A stretch of 64,000 nucleotides of DNA from contig JAQXBF010000011.1 in the NCBI GenBank assembly GCA_029252555.1, forward strand, positions 62,001 through 126,000, in the 5' to 3' direction. The notes under the pieces were generated by a model. That model was given only the letters and a program-made list of their open reading frames with translations, searched no databases and had not been told where the DNA came from. How positions within the stretch are numbered: the stretch's first letter is position 1; each line of letters begins with the position of its first letter. Made by a program: the position numbers and the translations under genes. This DNA comes from Porticoccaceae bacterium (GTDB lineage: Bacteria; Pseudomonadota; Gammaproteobacteria; Pseudomonadales; Porticoccaceae). Below are positions 20,150 to 29,373 of this stretch, one piece after another.

Positions 20150-21328
20150 TTACGCCTCTTCGGTCTGTAGTTCTGGCAAATTGAGTAGCTTGCGCATATG
20201 GGGGTGTGGCACTTCGCCCTCATGAGCAACAACGGTACCGGCGACAATCTCATCATTGAAGTCAAGATTAAGCGCGCACTCTTCATCAATAATAAGTTCG
20301 AGTAGAGTCTGCATATTTTTACCCAGCATTTGGCTAGCATGATAAGCCAAATCTGAGGGCACGTTTTCAGGACCCAAAATAGTCACATCATGGGCAATCA
20401 CTGTTTTGCCCTGCTCGGTCAAATCACAGTTGCCACCGCGCTCGGCGGCAAGGTCTACAATAACCGCACCGGGCTTCATAGCCTTGACCATATCCTCGGT
20501 TACCAGAATCGGTGACTTAGCTCCGGGAATAGCTGCTGTGGTGATAATAATATCTTGCTGAGCAACCACCTCAGTCATCAATTCGCGCTGACGGCGCAGG
20601 AAATCTTCGCCCTGCTCTTTGGCATAGCCTCCGGCGCCTTCCGACTCGCCAGTGTCCAAGTCGAGTTCTACTGGCTTGGCTCCAACGGAGAGTATCTGCT
20701 CACGAGCCGCTGGGCGCACATCATAGGCTTCCACCACTGCGCCAAGGCGCTTGGCTGTGGCGCAGGCCTGCAAGCCTGCAACGCCCACACCCATAATCAG
20801 CACTCGAGCTGGCTGTAATGTGCCTGCGGCGGTCATTAACATGGGGAAGATTCGAGGGGCAGCCGAGGCGCCCATCAGTACCGCTTTATAGCCCGCCAAC
20901 GTGGCCATGGATGATAAAACATCCATGCTCTGAGCACGGCTAATACGCGGTACTAGCTCCAGCGCAATCGCTGTAGCACCTTTATCAGCCACAGCTTGAG
21001 CGGCCTGGGGTGATGCCAGAGGGTCCATCATACCGATAATCAGTTGACCCTTGCGAATAAGCGCCAGATCACCATCACTGTTTTCATTGTTGGAGCCAAA
21101 GCTCTGAACTTGCAAAATAATATCTGCACTGGCAAATATCTCTGCGCGGTCTACTGTAATTGTTGCTCCAGCAGCTGTGTATTCTGCATCTGGGTAACCT
21201 GCTTCACTACCGGCATCTGCTTGAATAAGTACCTTTACGCTTTTGTCAGTCAAAGACTGTACATTGGCAGGGGACATGGCGACACGTTTTTCACCGGTTT
21301 TGATTTCCGAGGGAATACCGATAATCAC
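20150..21328 (-). CDS. pntAA: NAD(P) transhydrogenase subunit alpha, soluble NAD(H)-binding part
   Basis: Soluble domain I of the transhydrogenase, binding NAD(H) in the cytoplasm. It is 392 aa. The N-terminal IGIPSEIKTGEKRVAMSP is shared with alanine dehydrogenase, and the nucleotide fold GVGVAGLQACATAKRLGA is near residue 180. The mobile-loop region, with YAKEQGEDFLRRQ, is present. It is the first gene of the pnt operon; about 240 nt of non-coding DNA separates it from ispB. Confidence 0.95.
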   Translation of the reverse strand: MIIGIPSEIKTGEKRVAMSPANVQSLTDKSVKVLIQADAGSEAGYPDAEYTAAGATITVDRAEIFASADIILQVQSFGSNNENSDGDLALIRKGQLIIGMMDPLASPQAAQAVADKGATAIALELVPRISRAQSMDVLSSMATLAGYKAVLMGASAAPRIFPMLMTAAGTLQPARVLIMGVGVAGLQACATAKRLGAVVEAYDVRPAAREQILSVGAKPVELDLDTGESEGAGGYAKEQGEDFLRRQRELMTEVVAQQDIIITTAAIPGAKSPILVTEDMVKAMKPGAVIVDLAAERGGNCDLTEQGKTVIAHDVTILGPENVPSDLAYHASQMLGKNMQTLLELIIDEECALNLDFNDEIVAGTVVAHEGEVPHPHMRKLLNLPELQTEEA

Positions 21329-21572
21329 TCAATTCTCCTAATTTTCAGACCATTAGTTAGACCACTTCTTAAGATCATCTATGATAACAAATTAAATGAC
21401 ATTACCTAAAGGCCTCGACTTAATAGCGACTATCACAGGAACATTGATCCACTCGCCAACCCCATCTTGCAGGATCTTTTAACACTTCACAGCCTTCAAT
21501 AACAAACGAGCTTGGTTGTCATGTAGTTGGTGTTTATCAGATACAGGCGGCGTTAACCGCAGGGCGGGGGTT

Positions 21573-22526
21573 TTAGTTGAGTCTAGCTACAGAAAAATCA
21601 GCCAGCTCAGTCATCACAGATTTAAATCTACTATCGGGCAGATGCTGCAGAGCCTGCTTGGCTAAATTCGCCTCCATCTGCGCACGCTCCATGCTGTAAG
21701 CAATGCCTCCAGAGGCCTGCACAGAGGCCAAAATTCCATTGAAATCATCAGTACTATGATTAGTGATAGCCTGGCAGATTAAATCACGCTGGCATTCGTC
21801 CACATGATCTCTGGCAAAGATAAGGGGCAACGTCATTTTACCCTCGGCTAGATCGTCTCCTACATTTTTGCCAATGGAATCAACATCACCTTGATAGTCC
21901 AGCACATCGTCTACAATTTGAAATGCCATACCCAGATGCCTGCCGTAGTCGGCCATAGCATTAGACTCAGCATCGGCCAGCAAGGCTCCAGTCTGAGCCG
22001 CAGCCTCAAATAACTTAGCGGTTTTGCGGTAAATCACCTGTAGGTAAATATCTTCGCTGATCCCTGGGTTACCGGCATTGGCCATTTGCTGAACTTCGCC
22101 TTCAGAGATAACGTTAGTGGCATCAGCCATCAAACCCATAATCGGCATATCGCCAACCTCAACCAACATTTGGAAAGCTCGAGAATAAAGGAAGTCACCC
22201 ACTAGCACACTGGGCGCGTTGCCCCACTGAGCATTGGCAGTTTCACGGCCACGGCGCAGAGCTGAGACATCGACCACATCATCATGCAAAAGCGTCGCCG
22301 TATGGATAAACTCAATCACTGCGGCCATTTTTATATGCTGGGGCCCACTGTAACCATTAGCTAAGGCACTGAGCAGAACCACCACAGGGCGCAGCCTCTT
22401 GCCACCGGAATCAACGATATAATGGCCTATGTTTTCCACCAGCCCCACATCAGATTGCAGCTGTCTCACAATCAAATTATTGACGGCGGAAAATTCTTCT
22501 CGGATGGCATCGTGGAAAGACAGCAT
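21573..22526 (-). CDS. ispB: Octaprenyl diphosphate synthase
   Basis: Trans-polyprenyl diphosphate synthase making the ubiquinone side chain. It is 317 aa with both aspartate-rich motifs: LLHDDVVD near residue 82 and VDDVLDYQGD near residue 208. GGKRLRPVVVLLSA near residue 45 binds IPP. It is usually next to rplU-rpmA; here it is divergent from fabA instead. No clear ribosome binding site precedes the ATG. Confidence 0.93.
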   Translation of the reverse strand: MLSFHDAIREEFSAVNNLIVRQLQSDVGLVENIGHYIVDSGGKRLRPVVVLLSALANGYSGPQHIKMAAVIEFIHTATLLHDDVVDVSALRRGRETANAQWGNAPSVLVGDFLYSRAFQMLVEVGDMPIMGLMADATNVISEGEVQQMANAGNPGISEDIYLQVIYRKTAKLFEAAAQTGALLADAESNAMADYGRHLGMAFQIVDDVLDYQGDVDSIGKNVGDDLAEGKMTLPLIFARDHVDECQRDLICQAITNHSTDDFNGILASVQASGGIAYSMERAQMEANLAKQALQHLPDSRFKSVMTELADFSVARLN

Positions 22527-22713
22527 TGATTATTGTGGTTCACCGATTATTATTCAGGCTGCATGCTAGGCAGACCCTCTCTTCCTGTCAACCCAAAATA
22601 TCTCGCTAGGCCAGCACTAGCAACAGATTTGACAGTGGATACTGGGTTTAATGGTTGCCGCAACGACCATAACTGGTTACGATGCGCGATTGGACTTAAC
22701 CCATAAGGAAGAC

Positions 22714-23235
22714 ATGTCTTTCATCCCGAAATCCTCGTACTCCAGAGAAGAAATTCTCGCTAGCAGCCGAGGCGAATTATTTGGCCCCGGTAACGCAAAG
22801 CTCCCAGCCCCTAACATGTTGATGATTGATCGTATTGTTGAAATTAACAATGACGGCGGCAAACATGGCCTCGGGCAAATCATCGCTGAAATAGATATTA
22901 CCCCGGACCTGTGGTTCTTCGATTGCCATTTTGAAGGGGACCCAGTAATGCCAGGCTGTCTTGGATTAGACGCCCTGTGGCAGCTGGTTGGCTTCTTCCT
23001 GGTGTGGAATGGCAATGGTGGTCGTGGCCGCGCACTGGGCGCTGGTAATGTAAAATTCTTCGGCCAGATATTGCCTACCGCTAAAAAAGTCACCTACAGG
23101 CTGGATTTAAAAAGGCTCGTACAGCGCCGCCTGATTATGGGCATCGCTGACGGGTCTGTTGAAGTAGATGGCCGTGAAATCTATACCGCTGAAGATTTAA
23201 AAGTTGGGCTGTTCGCCAGCACTGATGACTTTTAA
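22714..23235 (+). CDS. fabA: 3-hydroxydecanoyl-ACP dehydratase/isomerase
   Basis: Dehydrates 3-hydroxydecanoyl-ACP and isomerises the product, the branch point to unsaturated fatty acids. The start at [10 protein letters not shown] is chosen because AAGGAAG sits just upstream and it yields 173 aa, matching E. coli FabA; the track's 21 extra residues are unlike the family. The catalytic His is in [24 protein letters not shown], which also holds the catalytic Asp. fabB follows after 83 nt. Confidence 0.96.
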   Translation: MSFIPKSSYSREEILASSRGELFGPGNAKLPAPNMLMIDRIVEINNDGGKHGLGQIIAEIDITPDLWFFDCHFEGDPVMPGCLGLDALWQLVGFFLVWNGNGGRGRALGAGNVKFFGQILPTAKKVTYRLDLKRLVQRRLIMGIADGSVEVDGREIYTAEDLKVGLFASTDDF

Positions 23236-23318
23236 TTTTTTAACCGCCGATAATTACTTCAAGTATTTGTTGAATTCTAAGTGCTAGATAACCTTTAGAA
23301 AACGTAAGAGGATTACCA

Positions 23319-24533
23319 ATGAGACGCGCAGTTATAACAGGGCTTGGCATTGTTTCCTGCCTTGGCAACGACAGGGAGACGGTCACCCTTGCCTTGCGAG
23401 AGGGAATTTCAGGCATTCGCCGTCGCGAAGACTTTGTTGAAATGGGCCTACGCTGCCACGTTGGCGCTGTGCTCGATATAGACCCCAAAGAACATATCGA
23501 TCGCAAAGTGCTGCGCTTTATGGGCGCCTCTGCCTCCTATGCCTATATTGCCACTGATCGGGCTATTGCCGATGCAGGGCTTACCGACGAGATGGTCGCC
23601 AACCCACGCACCGGTCTAGTTATGGGCGCTGGCGGTGTCTCTGGCGAAATGTTTACCGAAAGTATTGATGTTATGCGCGAGCGTGGCATCAAACGAGCTG
23701 GCCCCTATCGCGTGACCCAGATTATGGCCAGCACTGTCTCGGCCTGTGTGGCTACACCATTTAAAATTAAAGGTGTCAATTACTCCATGGCCTCTGCCTG
23801 TGCCACTAGCGCCCACTGCATAGGCCATGCCCTTGAGCTAATTCAGCTGGGCAAACAGGATATTGTCCTTGCCGGTGGCTCGGAAGATATGCACTGGTCT
23901 ATGGCTGGCCCTTTTGATGCTATGGGCGCCTTGACCAGCAAGTACAACGACACGCCAGAAATTGCTTCCAGAGCCTATGATGCAGAACGGGATGGTTTTG
24001 CGCCCGGCCTCGGTGCTGGAACCGTGGTTGTGGAAGAGCTAGAACATGCTCTGGCTCGCGGTGCCAATATTATCTGTGAAATCACCGGTTATGGTGCCAC
24101 GTCAGACGGAGCGGATATGGTATCCCCCTCTGGTGAGGGCGCGGAACGCAGCATGAAAATGGCGATGGAAACCGCCAGCGGAGCAATCGATTATATCAAT
24201 GCCCATGGCACCAGCACCCCGGTTGGCGATATTGCCGAGCTGGGTGCAATTCGCAATACCTTTGGCGATAACTGCCCGGATATCAGCTCTACTAAATCTC
24301 TCTCCGGCCACAGCCTGGGTGCTGCTGGTGTGCATGAAGCGATTTACTGCATGCTGATGATGGAAGGTGGTTTTGTCTCTGCCTCGGCCCATATTGATAA
24401 TCTCGATGAGCATGCTCAGGGGCTACCCATTCTGCTCGAGACCAAATACAAAAAACTAGACCGTGTTATGTCAAACAGCTTTGGCTTTGGCGGCACCAAC
24501 GCCACATTGGTGATGGAACGCTACACCGGTTAA
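23319..24533 (+). CDS. fabB: 3-oxoacyl-ACP synthase I
   Basis: Condensing enzyme that elongates the cis-3-decenoyl-ACP made by FabA. It is 404 aa. The active-site Cys is in [12 protein letters not shown] near residue 163, and the two histidines are in [12 protein letters not shown] near residue 295 and [14 protein letters not shown] near residue 330. RBS AAGAGGA lies seven bases upstream. It pairs with fabA and is followed by a strong terminator, so fabA-fabB looks like a closed operon. Confidence 0.97.
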   Translation: MRRAVITGLGIVSCLGNDRETVTLALREGISGIRRREDFVEMGLRCHVGAVLDIDPKEHIDRKVLRFMGASASYAYIATDRAIADAGLTDEMVANPRTGLVMGAGGVSGEMFTESIDVMRERGIKRAGPYRVTQIMASTVSACVATPFKIKGVNYSMASACATSAHCIGHALELIQLGKQDIVLAGGSEDMHWSMAGPFDAMGALTSKYNDTPEIASRAYDAERDGFAPGLGAGTVVVEELEHALARGANIICEITGYGATSDGADMVSPSGEGAERSMKMAMETASGAIDYINAHGTSTPVGDIAELGAIRNTFGDNCPDISSTKSLSGHSLGAAGVHEAIYCMLMMEGGFVSASAHIDNLDEHAQGLPILLETKYKKLDRVMSNSFGFGGTNATLVMERYTG

Positions 24534-24552
24534 GATATTTAGATAGTATTAG

Positions 24553-24586
24553 AAAAGGCGGCCACCTGAAAGGGGCCGCCTTTTTT
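24553..24586 (+). terminator. Rho-independent terminator of fabAB
   Basis: An 11-bp stem (AAAAGGCGGCC / GGCCGCCTTTT) with a 10-nt loop is followed by a T-run on the plus strand. It may also work in reverse for the DUF885 gene, since the minus strand has four T residues after the stem. Confidence 0.9.
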
Positions 24587-24644
24587 GGCTTTACTGTTGG
24601 CCCTAAATCACCCTAAACAAAACAGAGTCACCCTAACTATAGAC

Positions 24645-24675
24645 CGAGCCATCCTGGGCACAGCGAAGGATTTTA
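24645..24675 (+). repeat. Copy of dispersed intergenic repeat
   Basis: GCCATCCTGGGCACAGCG followed by AAGGATTTTAT belongs to the same family as the copies at 15.6, 45.4 and 54.4 kb. Its end overlaps the stop codon of the DUF885 gene. Just before it the motif CCCTAA recurs three times within 35 nt. Confidence 0.55.
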
Positions 24676-26526
24676 TCGACTACCCTCAACCCAACCCCTA
24701 ACCCGCATCTCCAAGATATCCAACGGTATGGGCCCCGCCTCCAACACAAAGTCATGGAAACTACGAATATCAAAATCATCACCCAACTCTGCCGTGGCAT
24801 AGGCGCGCAACTCTTTAATTTTTAACTCACCCATTTTGTACGCCAGCGCCTGACCAGGCCAAACAATATAGCGATCGATCTCTACGGTAATATCGTGCTC
24901 AGACTTGGCGCTATTGGCGATAAAAAAGTCTATCGCCCTCTGGCGGCTCCACCCTAGAGAATGCATCCCAGTATCCACTACCAAACGAACTGCCCGCCAC
25001 ATCTCGTAGGTCAACTGGCCAAATTTGCTGTAGGGGTCTTTATAAAAGCCCATCTCATCACCTAGGCTTTCAGAATAAAGGCCCCAACCCTCTACAAACG
25101 CGGTGACGCTATACATATCCCGACGCCAGCGGTGCAAGTTGGTCTGCTCTTGAGCCAAGGCAATCTGCAGGTGATGCCCGGGCATCGCCTCATGCACAGT
25201 CAAAGCTTCCATTTCCCAGATAGGCCTAGTGTGTAACGCATAGGTATTGGCAAAAAATATGCCCGCGCGCCCTACCGACTGGGCCCCAGGACTATAGTAG
25301 GCCGTGGTTTGAGATTTTTCTGCATAGGCTGGAATAGCTTTCACCCCATAGGGCAGTCTAGGCAACTTGCCAAATAGCGCTGGCAGCTGGGCATCGGCTT
25401 TTTTCGCAATATTGCGATACTCCCGCAGCAAATCTTCTTTGCTAGTGAAATAAAACTGCGGGTCGGTGCGCAAAAACTCGGTGAACTGATTAAAGTCCCC
25501 TTCAAAGCCTGAGCTGGCAATAACCCTGTCCATAGCCTCGCGGATTCGCTTAACTTCGCTGAGCCCAAGTTGGTGTATTTGCTGAGGAGTAAACTCAGTA
25601 GTGGTTAATCGCTGCACACGATGAGCATACCATTCACGCCCCTGGGGTAGGCTGGCAAGTCCAACTTCCTTCACCGCATTGGGCAGATAATGCTGCTCCA
25701 AAAATCTCAGAAGTTTGCTGTATGCCGGGGCGATTTTAGTCTTGTAAGCAGCGATTGCAGCCGCTTTTAGTTGTGCCTGTTGTGGCCCATCAATTGAATC
25801 CGGGAAGTGCTTGAAAGATGCCAACAAAGAGCTATCCATCGGGTCGTCAAATAGTTGATTTCTCACCTGCTGGGGTACGTCCCGTAGAGTAATGGCTGGC
25901 GGTGTTAAGCCCTTTCCCAGCCCTCGTTTAAGCAATGTTATATTTTGCTCAATCAGCGTATCGGCACTCTCCAGTCGGGCGACAATATTTCTATACTGGC
26001 CCACATTGCGCGCTGGCATCATCGAAATCATCCGTGCGACGCTCTGCTGTATCCCACCCATTTGGTTTAGCGGCATCAGATCATCAGAATAGTCCTGAGC
26101 CTCAACATCAAAAGACAAATCTTTGTGTACCAGCTTATAGTCGAGCCTGGCATCTGCGCCCAGAGCCAAAACATCAAGGGACTCCAGGGCCTCAAGCAGC
26201 AACATCGTTTCATTTTTGCGTTGCTCAATGGCGGCGGCAGACATATCAGTCCAGCGGTGATCCTGACTTGAATCACCCAGATAGGTGCCATACTCAGGAT
26301 ACTCATCTAAATGGTAGTCATAGATAACGTCCATTAGCTCTGCCAAGCGAGAATCCTGGCTGAGATTAGTTTGCTTGTCAGTGACTCGATCAAGCCGATC
26401 CTGAAAATCAGATAAGGCTGCTATTGCAGGCTGAGGGAAAAAAGCTAGCTGGCAACACACTAACGTTGCCAATAACATTAATTTGGGAAATACAGTTTTT
26501 ATCGGAGTTCGATTTATTATTGTCAT
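24673..26526 (-). CDS. DUF885 family exported protein (peptidase-like)
   Basis: The family is linked to zinc peptidases but its substrate is not known here. The start MTIINRTPIK is preferred because AAGAGGCGACC precedes it; it gives 617 aa with an N-terminal signal peptide (LMLLATLVCCQLAFF...AIAA). The HEAMPGHHLQIALAQE motif near residue 470 is the metal-binding signature (HExxPGHH). YYSPG and the final helical region are also present. A copy of the intergenic repeat overlaps the stop codon. Confidence 0.85.
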   Translation of the reverse strand: MTIINRTPIKTVFPKLMLLATLVCCQLAFFPQPAIAALSDFQDRLDRVTDKQTNLSQDSRLAELMDVIYDYHLDEYPEYGTYLGDSSQDHRWTDMSAAAIEQRKNETMLLLEALESLDVLALGADARLDYKLVHKDLSFDVEAQDYSDDLMPLNQMGGIQQSVARMISMMPARNVGQYRNIVARLESADTLIEQNITLLKRGLGKGLTPPAITLRDVPQQVRNQLFDDPMDSSLLASFKHFPDSIDGPQQAQLKAAAIAAYKTKIAPAYSKLLRFLEQHYLPNAVKEVGLASLPQGREWYAHRVQRLTTTEFTPQQIHQLGLSEVKRIREAMDRVIASSGFEGDFNQFTEFLRTDPQFYFTSKEDLLREYRNIAKKADAQLPALFGKLPRLPYGVKAIPAYAEKSQTTAYYSPGAQSVGRAGIFFANTYALHTRPIWEMEALTVHEAMPGHHLQIALAQEQTNLHRWRRDMYSVTAFVEGWGLYSESLGDEMGFYKDPYSKFGQLTYEMWRAVRLVVDTGMHSLGWSRQRAIDFFIANSAKSEHDITVEIDRYIVWPGQALAYKMGELKIKELRAYATAELGDDFDIRSFHDFVLEAGPIPLDILEMRVRGWVEGSR

Positions 26527-26703
26527 GGTCGCCTCTTGTGCTCGCACCCAACACAGTCGGGTAAGGCGTAATACTGTCACAAAAAATTCGACGGGGAAAT
26601 CATAGTGCTACGGTTAGGGCAAGATAAAGTTGAAGAGGAAGAGAAACTTAAACCAAGAACCGGGAGAAGAATAGGGAGCCACAGATGTAACTCCCCATCA
26701 ATA

Positions 26704-27180
26704 TTACAGCGCCGCCAGTATAGCCTCGGCACTTGAAGCTTCCAGAGCCCCGGCATCAACATTGAGCAAAGTCACATCGCCATCATCCACGACCATGGCA
26801 AAACGCTGGCTGCGTGCGCCCATACCAAAACCTGTGCCGTCCAACACCAGACCCAGAGCCTCAGTGAAAGTGCCATTACCATCGGCCAGCATCTGAATAT
26901 GCTCGGCATTGGCCGACTGGCCCCACGCGTGCATCACAAACACATCGTTAACCGACATACAGGCAACGGTGTCCACGCCTTTGGCTTTAATGTCGTCCAC
27001 ATGAACCACAAATCCAGGCAGGTGAGCGGCTGAGCAGGTAGGTGTAAATGCACCTGGCACAGCAAACAGAACCACTTTTTTACCACCAAACAGATCTGCA
27101 GTGCTTAAGCCCGTGGGACCCTCTGCACCCATTACTGTAAACATACCTACAGGTATTTTATCGCCAACTTGAATTGTCAT
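26704..27180 (-). CDS. Peroxiredoxin, Prx5-like
   Basis: Thiol peroxidase reducing H2O2 and organic peroxides. It is 158 aa. The peroxidatic Cys is in VPGAFTPTCSAAHLPGF near residue 49, matching the P-x3-T-x2-C motif. The conserved Arg is in GARSQRFAMVVDDG. The overall layout (VNDVFVMHAWG) is the Prx5/hybrid type without a fused glutaredoxin domain. No second cysteine in the position of a classical 2-Cys resolver was seen. Confidence 0.9.
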   Translation of the reverse strand: MTIQVGDKIPVGMFTVMGAEGPTGLSTADLFGGKKVVLFAVPGAFTPTCSAAHLPGFVVHVDDIKAKGVDTVACMSVNDVFVMHAWGQSANAEHIQMLADGNGTFTEALGLVLDGTGFGMGARSQRFAMVVDDGDVTLLNVDAGALEASSAEAILAAL

Positions 27181-27204
27181 ATCAACCTCATTTAATAATA
27201 GTTT

Positions 27205-27243
27205 TCAAAACAAGGCCGCAGCTAAATAATGTTAGCGCGGCCT
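27205..27243 (-). terminator. Terminator downstream of ssb
   Basis: A stem AGGCCGC / GCGGCCT continues through GCTAA/TTAGC with a one-base bulge, and is followed on the minus strand by TTGTTTTG. It lies 27 nt after the ssb stop. Confidence 0.65.
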
Positions 27244-27270
27244 GAGATGTTTTAGTTTTACCAGGCCAGC

Positions 27271-27762
27271 CTAGAACGGAATATCGTCGTCAAAAGTACC
27301 GGCCTGGGGAGCTGGTTGCGAGGAGCCCTGCTGCTGCGGTGCGCTCTGCTGGGAACCAGAGGCCTGGGGTGCCGACTGCTGATAGCCACCGCCTTGAGAC
27401 TGGTCGTAACCTGCCTGCTGGCCGCCACGGCTGTCAAGCATCTGCATTTCGCTAGCAACAATTTCTGTGGTGTAGCGGTCCTGCCCGTCTTGGCCCTGCC
27501 ACTTGCGGGTTCGCAATGAGCCTTCGATATAAAGCTTGGACCCTTTCTTAACATACTCGCCAGCAATCTCCGCCAGACGATTGAAAAATACCACTCGGTG
27601 CCATTCAGTGCGCTCCTGCTGGTCGCCCGTATTTTTATCTTTCCATGATTCAGATGTTGCAACACTAAGGTTAGTCACAGCGCCGCCAGATGGCATAAAG
27701 CGCGTTTCCGGATCCTGACCACAGTTGCCCACAATGATGACTTTATTGACTCCGCGTGCCAT
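27271..27762 (-). CDS. ssb: Single-stranded DNA-binding protein
   Basis: Coats single-stranded DNA and recruits repair and replication proteins. It is 163 aa: an OB-fold in residues 1-110 starting [19 protein letters not shown], a Gln/Gly/Ser-rich linker ([18 protein letters not shown]) and the protein-interaction tip DDDIPF at the C terminus. The MFS gene is 24 nt upstream. No LexA box (CTGT-N8-ACAG) was seen before the gene. Confidence 0.96.
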   Translation of the reverse strand: MARGVNKVIIVGNCGQDPETRFMPSGGAVTNLSVATSESWKDKNTGDQQERTEWHRVVFFNRLAEIAGEYVKKGSKLYIEGSLRTRKWQGQDGQDRYTTEIVASEMQMLDSRGGQQAGYDQSQGGGYQQSAPQASGSQQSAPQQQGSSQPAPQAGTFDDDIPF

Positions 27763-27786
27763 TTATTTCCCCTGTTATTTTCTGAG

Positions 27787-29160
27787 TTAAGTACGGTTAA
27801 GGTAAGGCTTTAGGCTTGGCATATCCACCGTCTGCTTATCAACTTTGACGTAGGCCAAAGGCTCGCCTTGAATGAGGAGTATATCTTCTACCCCAGTTAT
27901 AGTTGAAACTATTTTTGCAAAATCCTGATGGTCTGTCTCACCCACCTGCAGCACTAATGTCTGCAGCGCTCTGGGGGACTGTAATCCCAAAGACAACAGC
28001 CACCAAATCCCCAGAACAGCCGCTATTAATAAAAACAGGCCGTTGACTCCGTAGTACTGCAAACTCCAACCACCCAAAACACCTCCGGCAAAGGCACCAA
28101 AAAACTGGCTCGACGAATAGATGCCCATGGCCGTGCCGCGATTGCCTACCGGGCAGACTTTGCTTAGCCAAGACGGCAGAGAAGCCTCAAGCAGATTAAA
28201 GGCAGCAAAGAAAGCCAACAGCATAAATGGTGTCAGCATGGCACCGCGCTGCAGCCCGAGTACCAGCATAGAGATAGCCAACAGGGCCACAGCCGAGACA
28301 AAGGTAAGCTTTTGTCGCCTGTAGCGTTCTCCTAGAATCATCACGGGAATCATGGCGAGGAAACCACCCCCCAAAAGGGCTCCATAGACCCACCATAAAT
28401 CCTCATTGGCAACACCCAACTCGTCAGTGAGAATAGTTGGAATCACCACAAATGCAGCCATCAGCGCCAGATGCAGGGCAAAAATACCCAGATTTAAACG
28501 CATCAGTGTCGGGTTTCTCAGCAATTGCCCTATATGCTTGATATCCGCTAATGTCTCGCGATTTTGCTGCACCACAACTGCCTTAGGCACCAGAGAGACA
28601 AACAGCAGAATGCCTAGTAAACCAAGCCCCGCCGTTAGCCAAAATATTCCGGACAGGCCAGCAGACGAGGCAATTATAGGGCCCAATATCATGGCCACCA
28701 TAAAGGACAGGCCAATACTGCCGCCGATAGCCGCCATCGCTTTGGTGCGATTTTCTTCAGAGGTGAGATCTGTAACCATCGCCATTAATGTGCTGGCGAT
28801 AGCACCCATACCCTGCATGCCGCGGCCAATCATCAGCCCGACCATACTGTCCGCCGTGGCCGCAAAAATACTGCCTGCCACAAACATCACCAAGCCACCG
28901 ATAATCACTGGGCGGCGCCCTATTTTGTCGGATAGCAGCCCCAGTGGGATTTGCAATATGGCCTGAGTTAACCCGTAGGCACCGAGGGTCAGGCCGAGCA
29001 TCATTGGCGATGCACCAGCATAGTCACCCATGTACAGCGTCAGCACCGGCAGCACCATAAATAGCCCCAGCATTCTGAAACTGTAAAGACTGGCGAGAGA
29101 CGCAGTAGCGCGCCGCTCTACGACAGAAAAGGCCGATGAAGATTGCGTGAGTTTAGTCAA
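27787..29160 (-). CDS. MFS transporter with C-terminal YAM domain (YajR-like)
   Basis: Twelve-helix major facilitator of 457 aa. LSDKIGRRPVIIGG is the MFS motif A between helices 2 and 3. After the last helix a ~65-residue soluble segment (about 390-457) has the beta-alpha-beta look of the YAM domain found in YajR. Substrate unknown. It lies between ssb and the divergent uvrA, an order conserved in pseudomonads. Confidence 0.88.
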   Translation of the reverse strand: MTKLTQSSSAFSVVERRATASLASLYSFRMLGLFMVLPVLTLYMGDYAGASPMMLGLTLGAYGLTQAILQIPLGLLSDKIGRRPVIIGGLVMFVAGSIFAATADSMVGLMIGRGMQGMGAIASTLMAMVTDLTSEENRTKAMAAIGGSIGLSFMVAMILGPIIASSAGLSGIFWLTAGLGLLGILLFVSLVPKAVVVQQNRETLADIKHIGQLLRNPTLMRLNLGIFALHLALMAAFVVIPTILTDELGVANEDLWWVYGALLGGGFLAMIPVMILGERYRRQKLTFVSAVALLAISMLVLGLQRGAMLTPFMLLAFFAAFNLLEASLPSWLSKVCPVGNRGTAMGIYSSSQFFGAFAGGVLGGWSLQYYGVNGLFLLIAAVLGIWWLLSLGLQSPRALQTLVLQVGETDHQDFAKIVSTITGVEDILLIQGEPLAYVKVDKQTVDMPSLKPYLNRT

Positions 29161-29298
29161 GTTGATGTCAGTTACTGTTAGTGGAATTTGGAGAGTATCT
29201 TAACAGCGCAATGCAGCAGCGAAAATATTTATCATCAATTTTTTATAAATCAGGGTCTATTCGGAGCCACTTATCGTAAACAAAGAATCAATTTTGTT

Positions 29299-29328
29299 TT
29301 GCCCAGGCGCGATGCTGGGAACTATAAT
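29299..29328 (+). promoter_or_regulatory. Candidate sigma-70 promoter of uvrA
   Basis: TTGCCC and a perfect TATAAT are separated by 18 nt, 45 nt before the uvrA ATG. No canonical LexA box was found anywhere in the uvrA-MFS gap, so SOS control is not supported by this sequence. Confidence 0.5.
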
Positions 29329-29373
29329 TATCAGCTTATCTCAGCCCTTTAATTAAACAAAAAAGAAGCACTA

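Noticed and set aside
22651-22713. AACTGGTTAC upstream of fabA as a FadR half-site
   Set aside because: Only one half resembles a FadR site and the other side does not match; too weak to call.
22651-23235. Longer fabA start in the ORF track
   Set aside because: The 21 extra residues lack family similarity and a ribosome binding site, whereas the ATG at 22714 has AAGGAAG and gives the normal length.
29161-29373. Possible LexA (SOS) box between the MFS gene and uvrA
   Set aside because: No CTGT-N8-ACAG was found; only CTGT and ACAG with wrong spacing. The same holds for the region before ssb.
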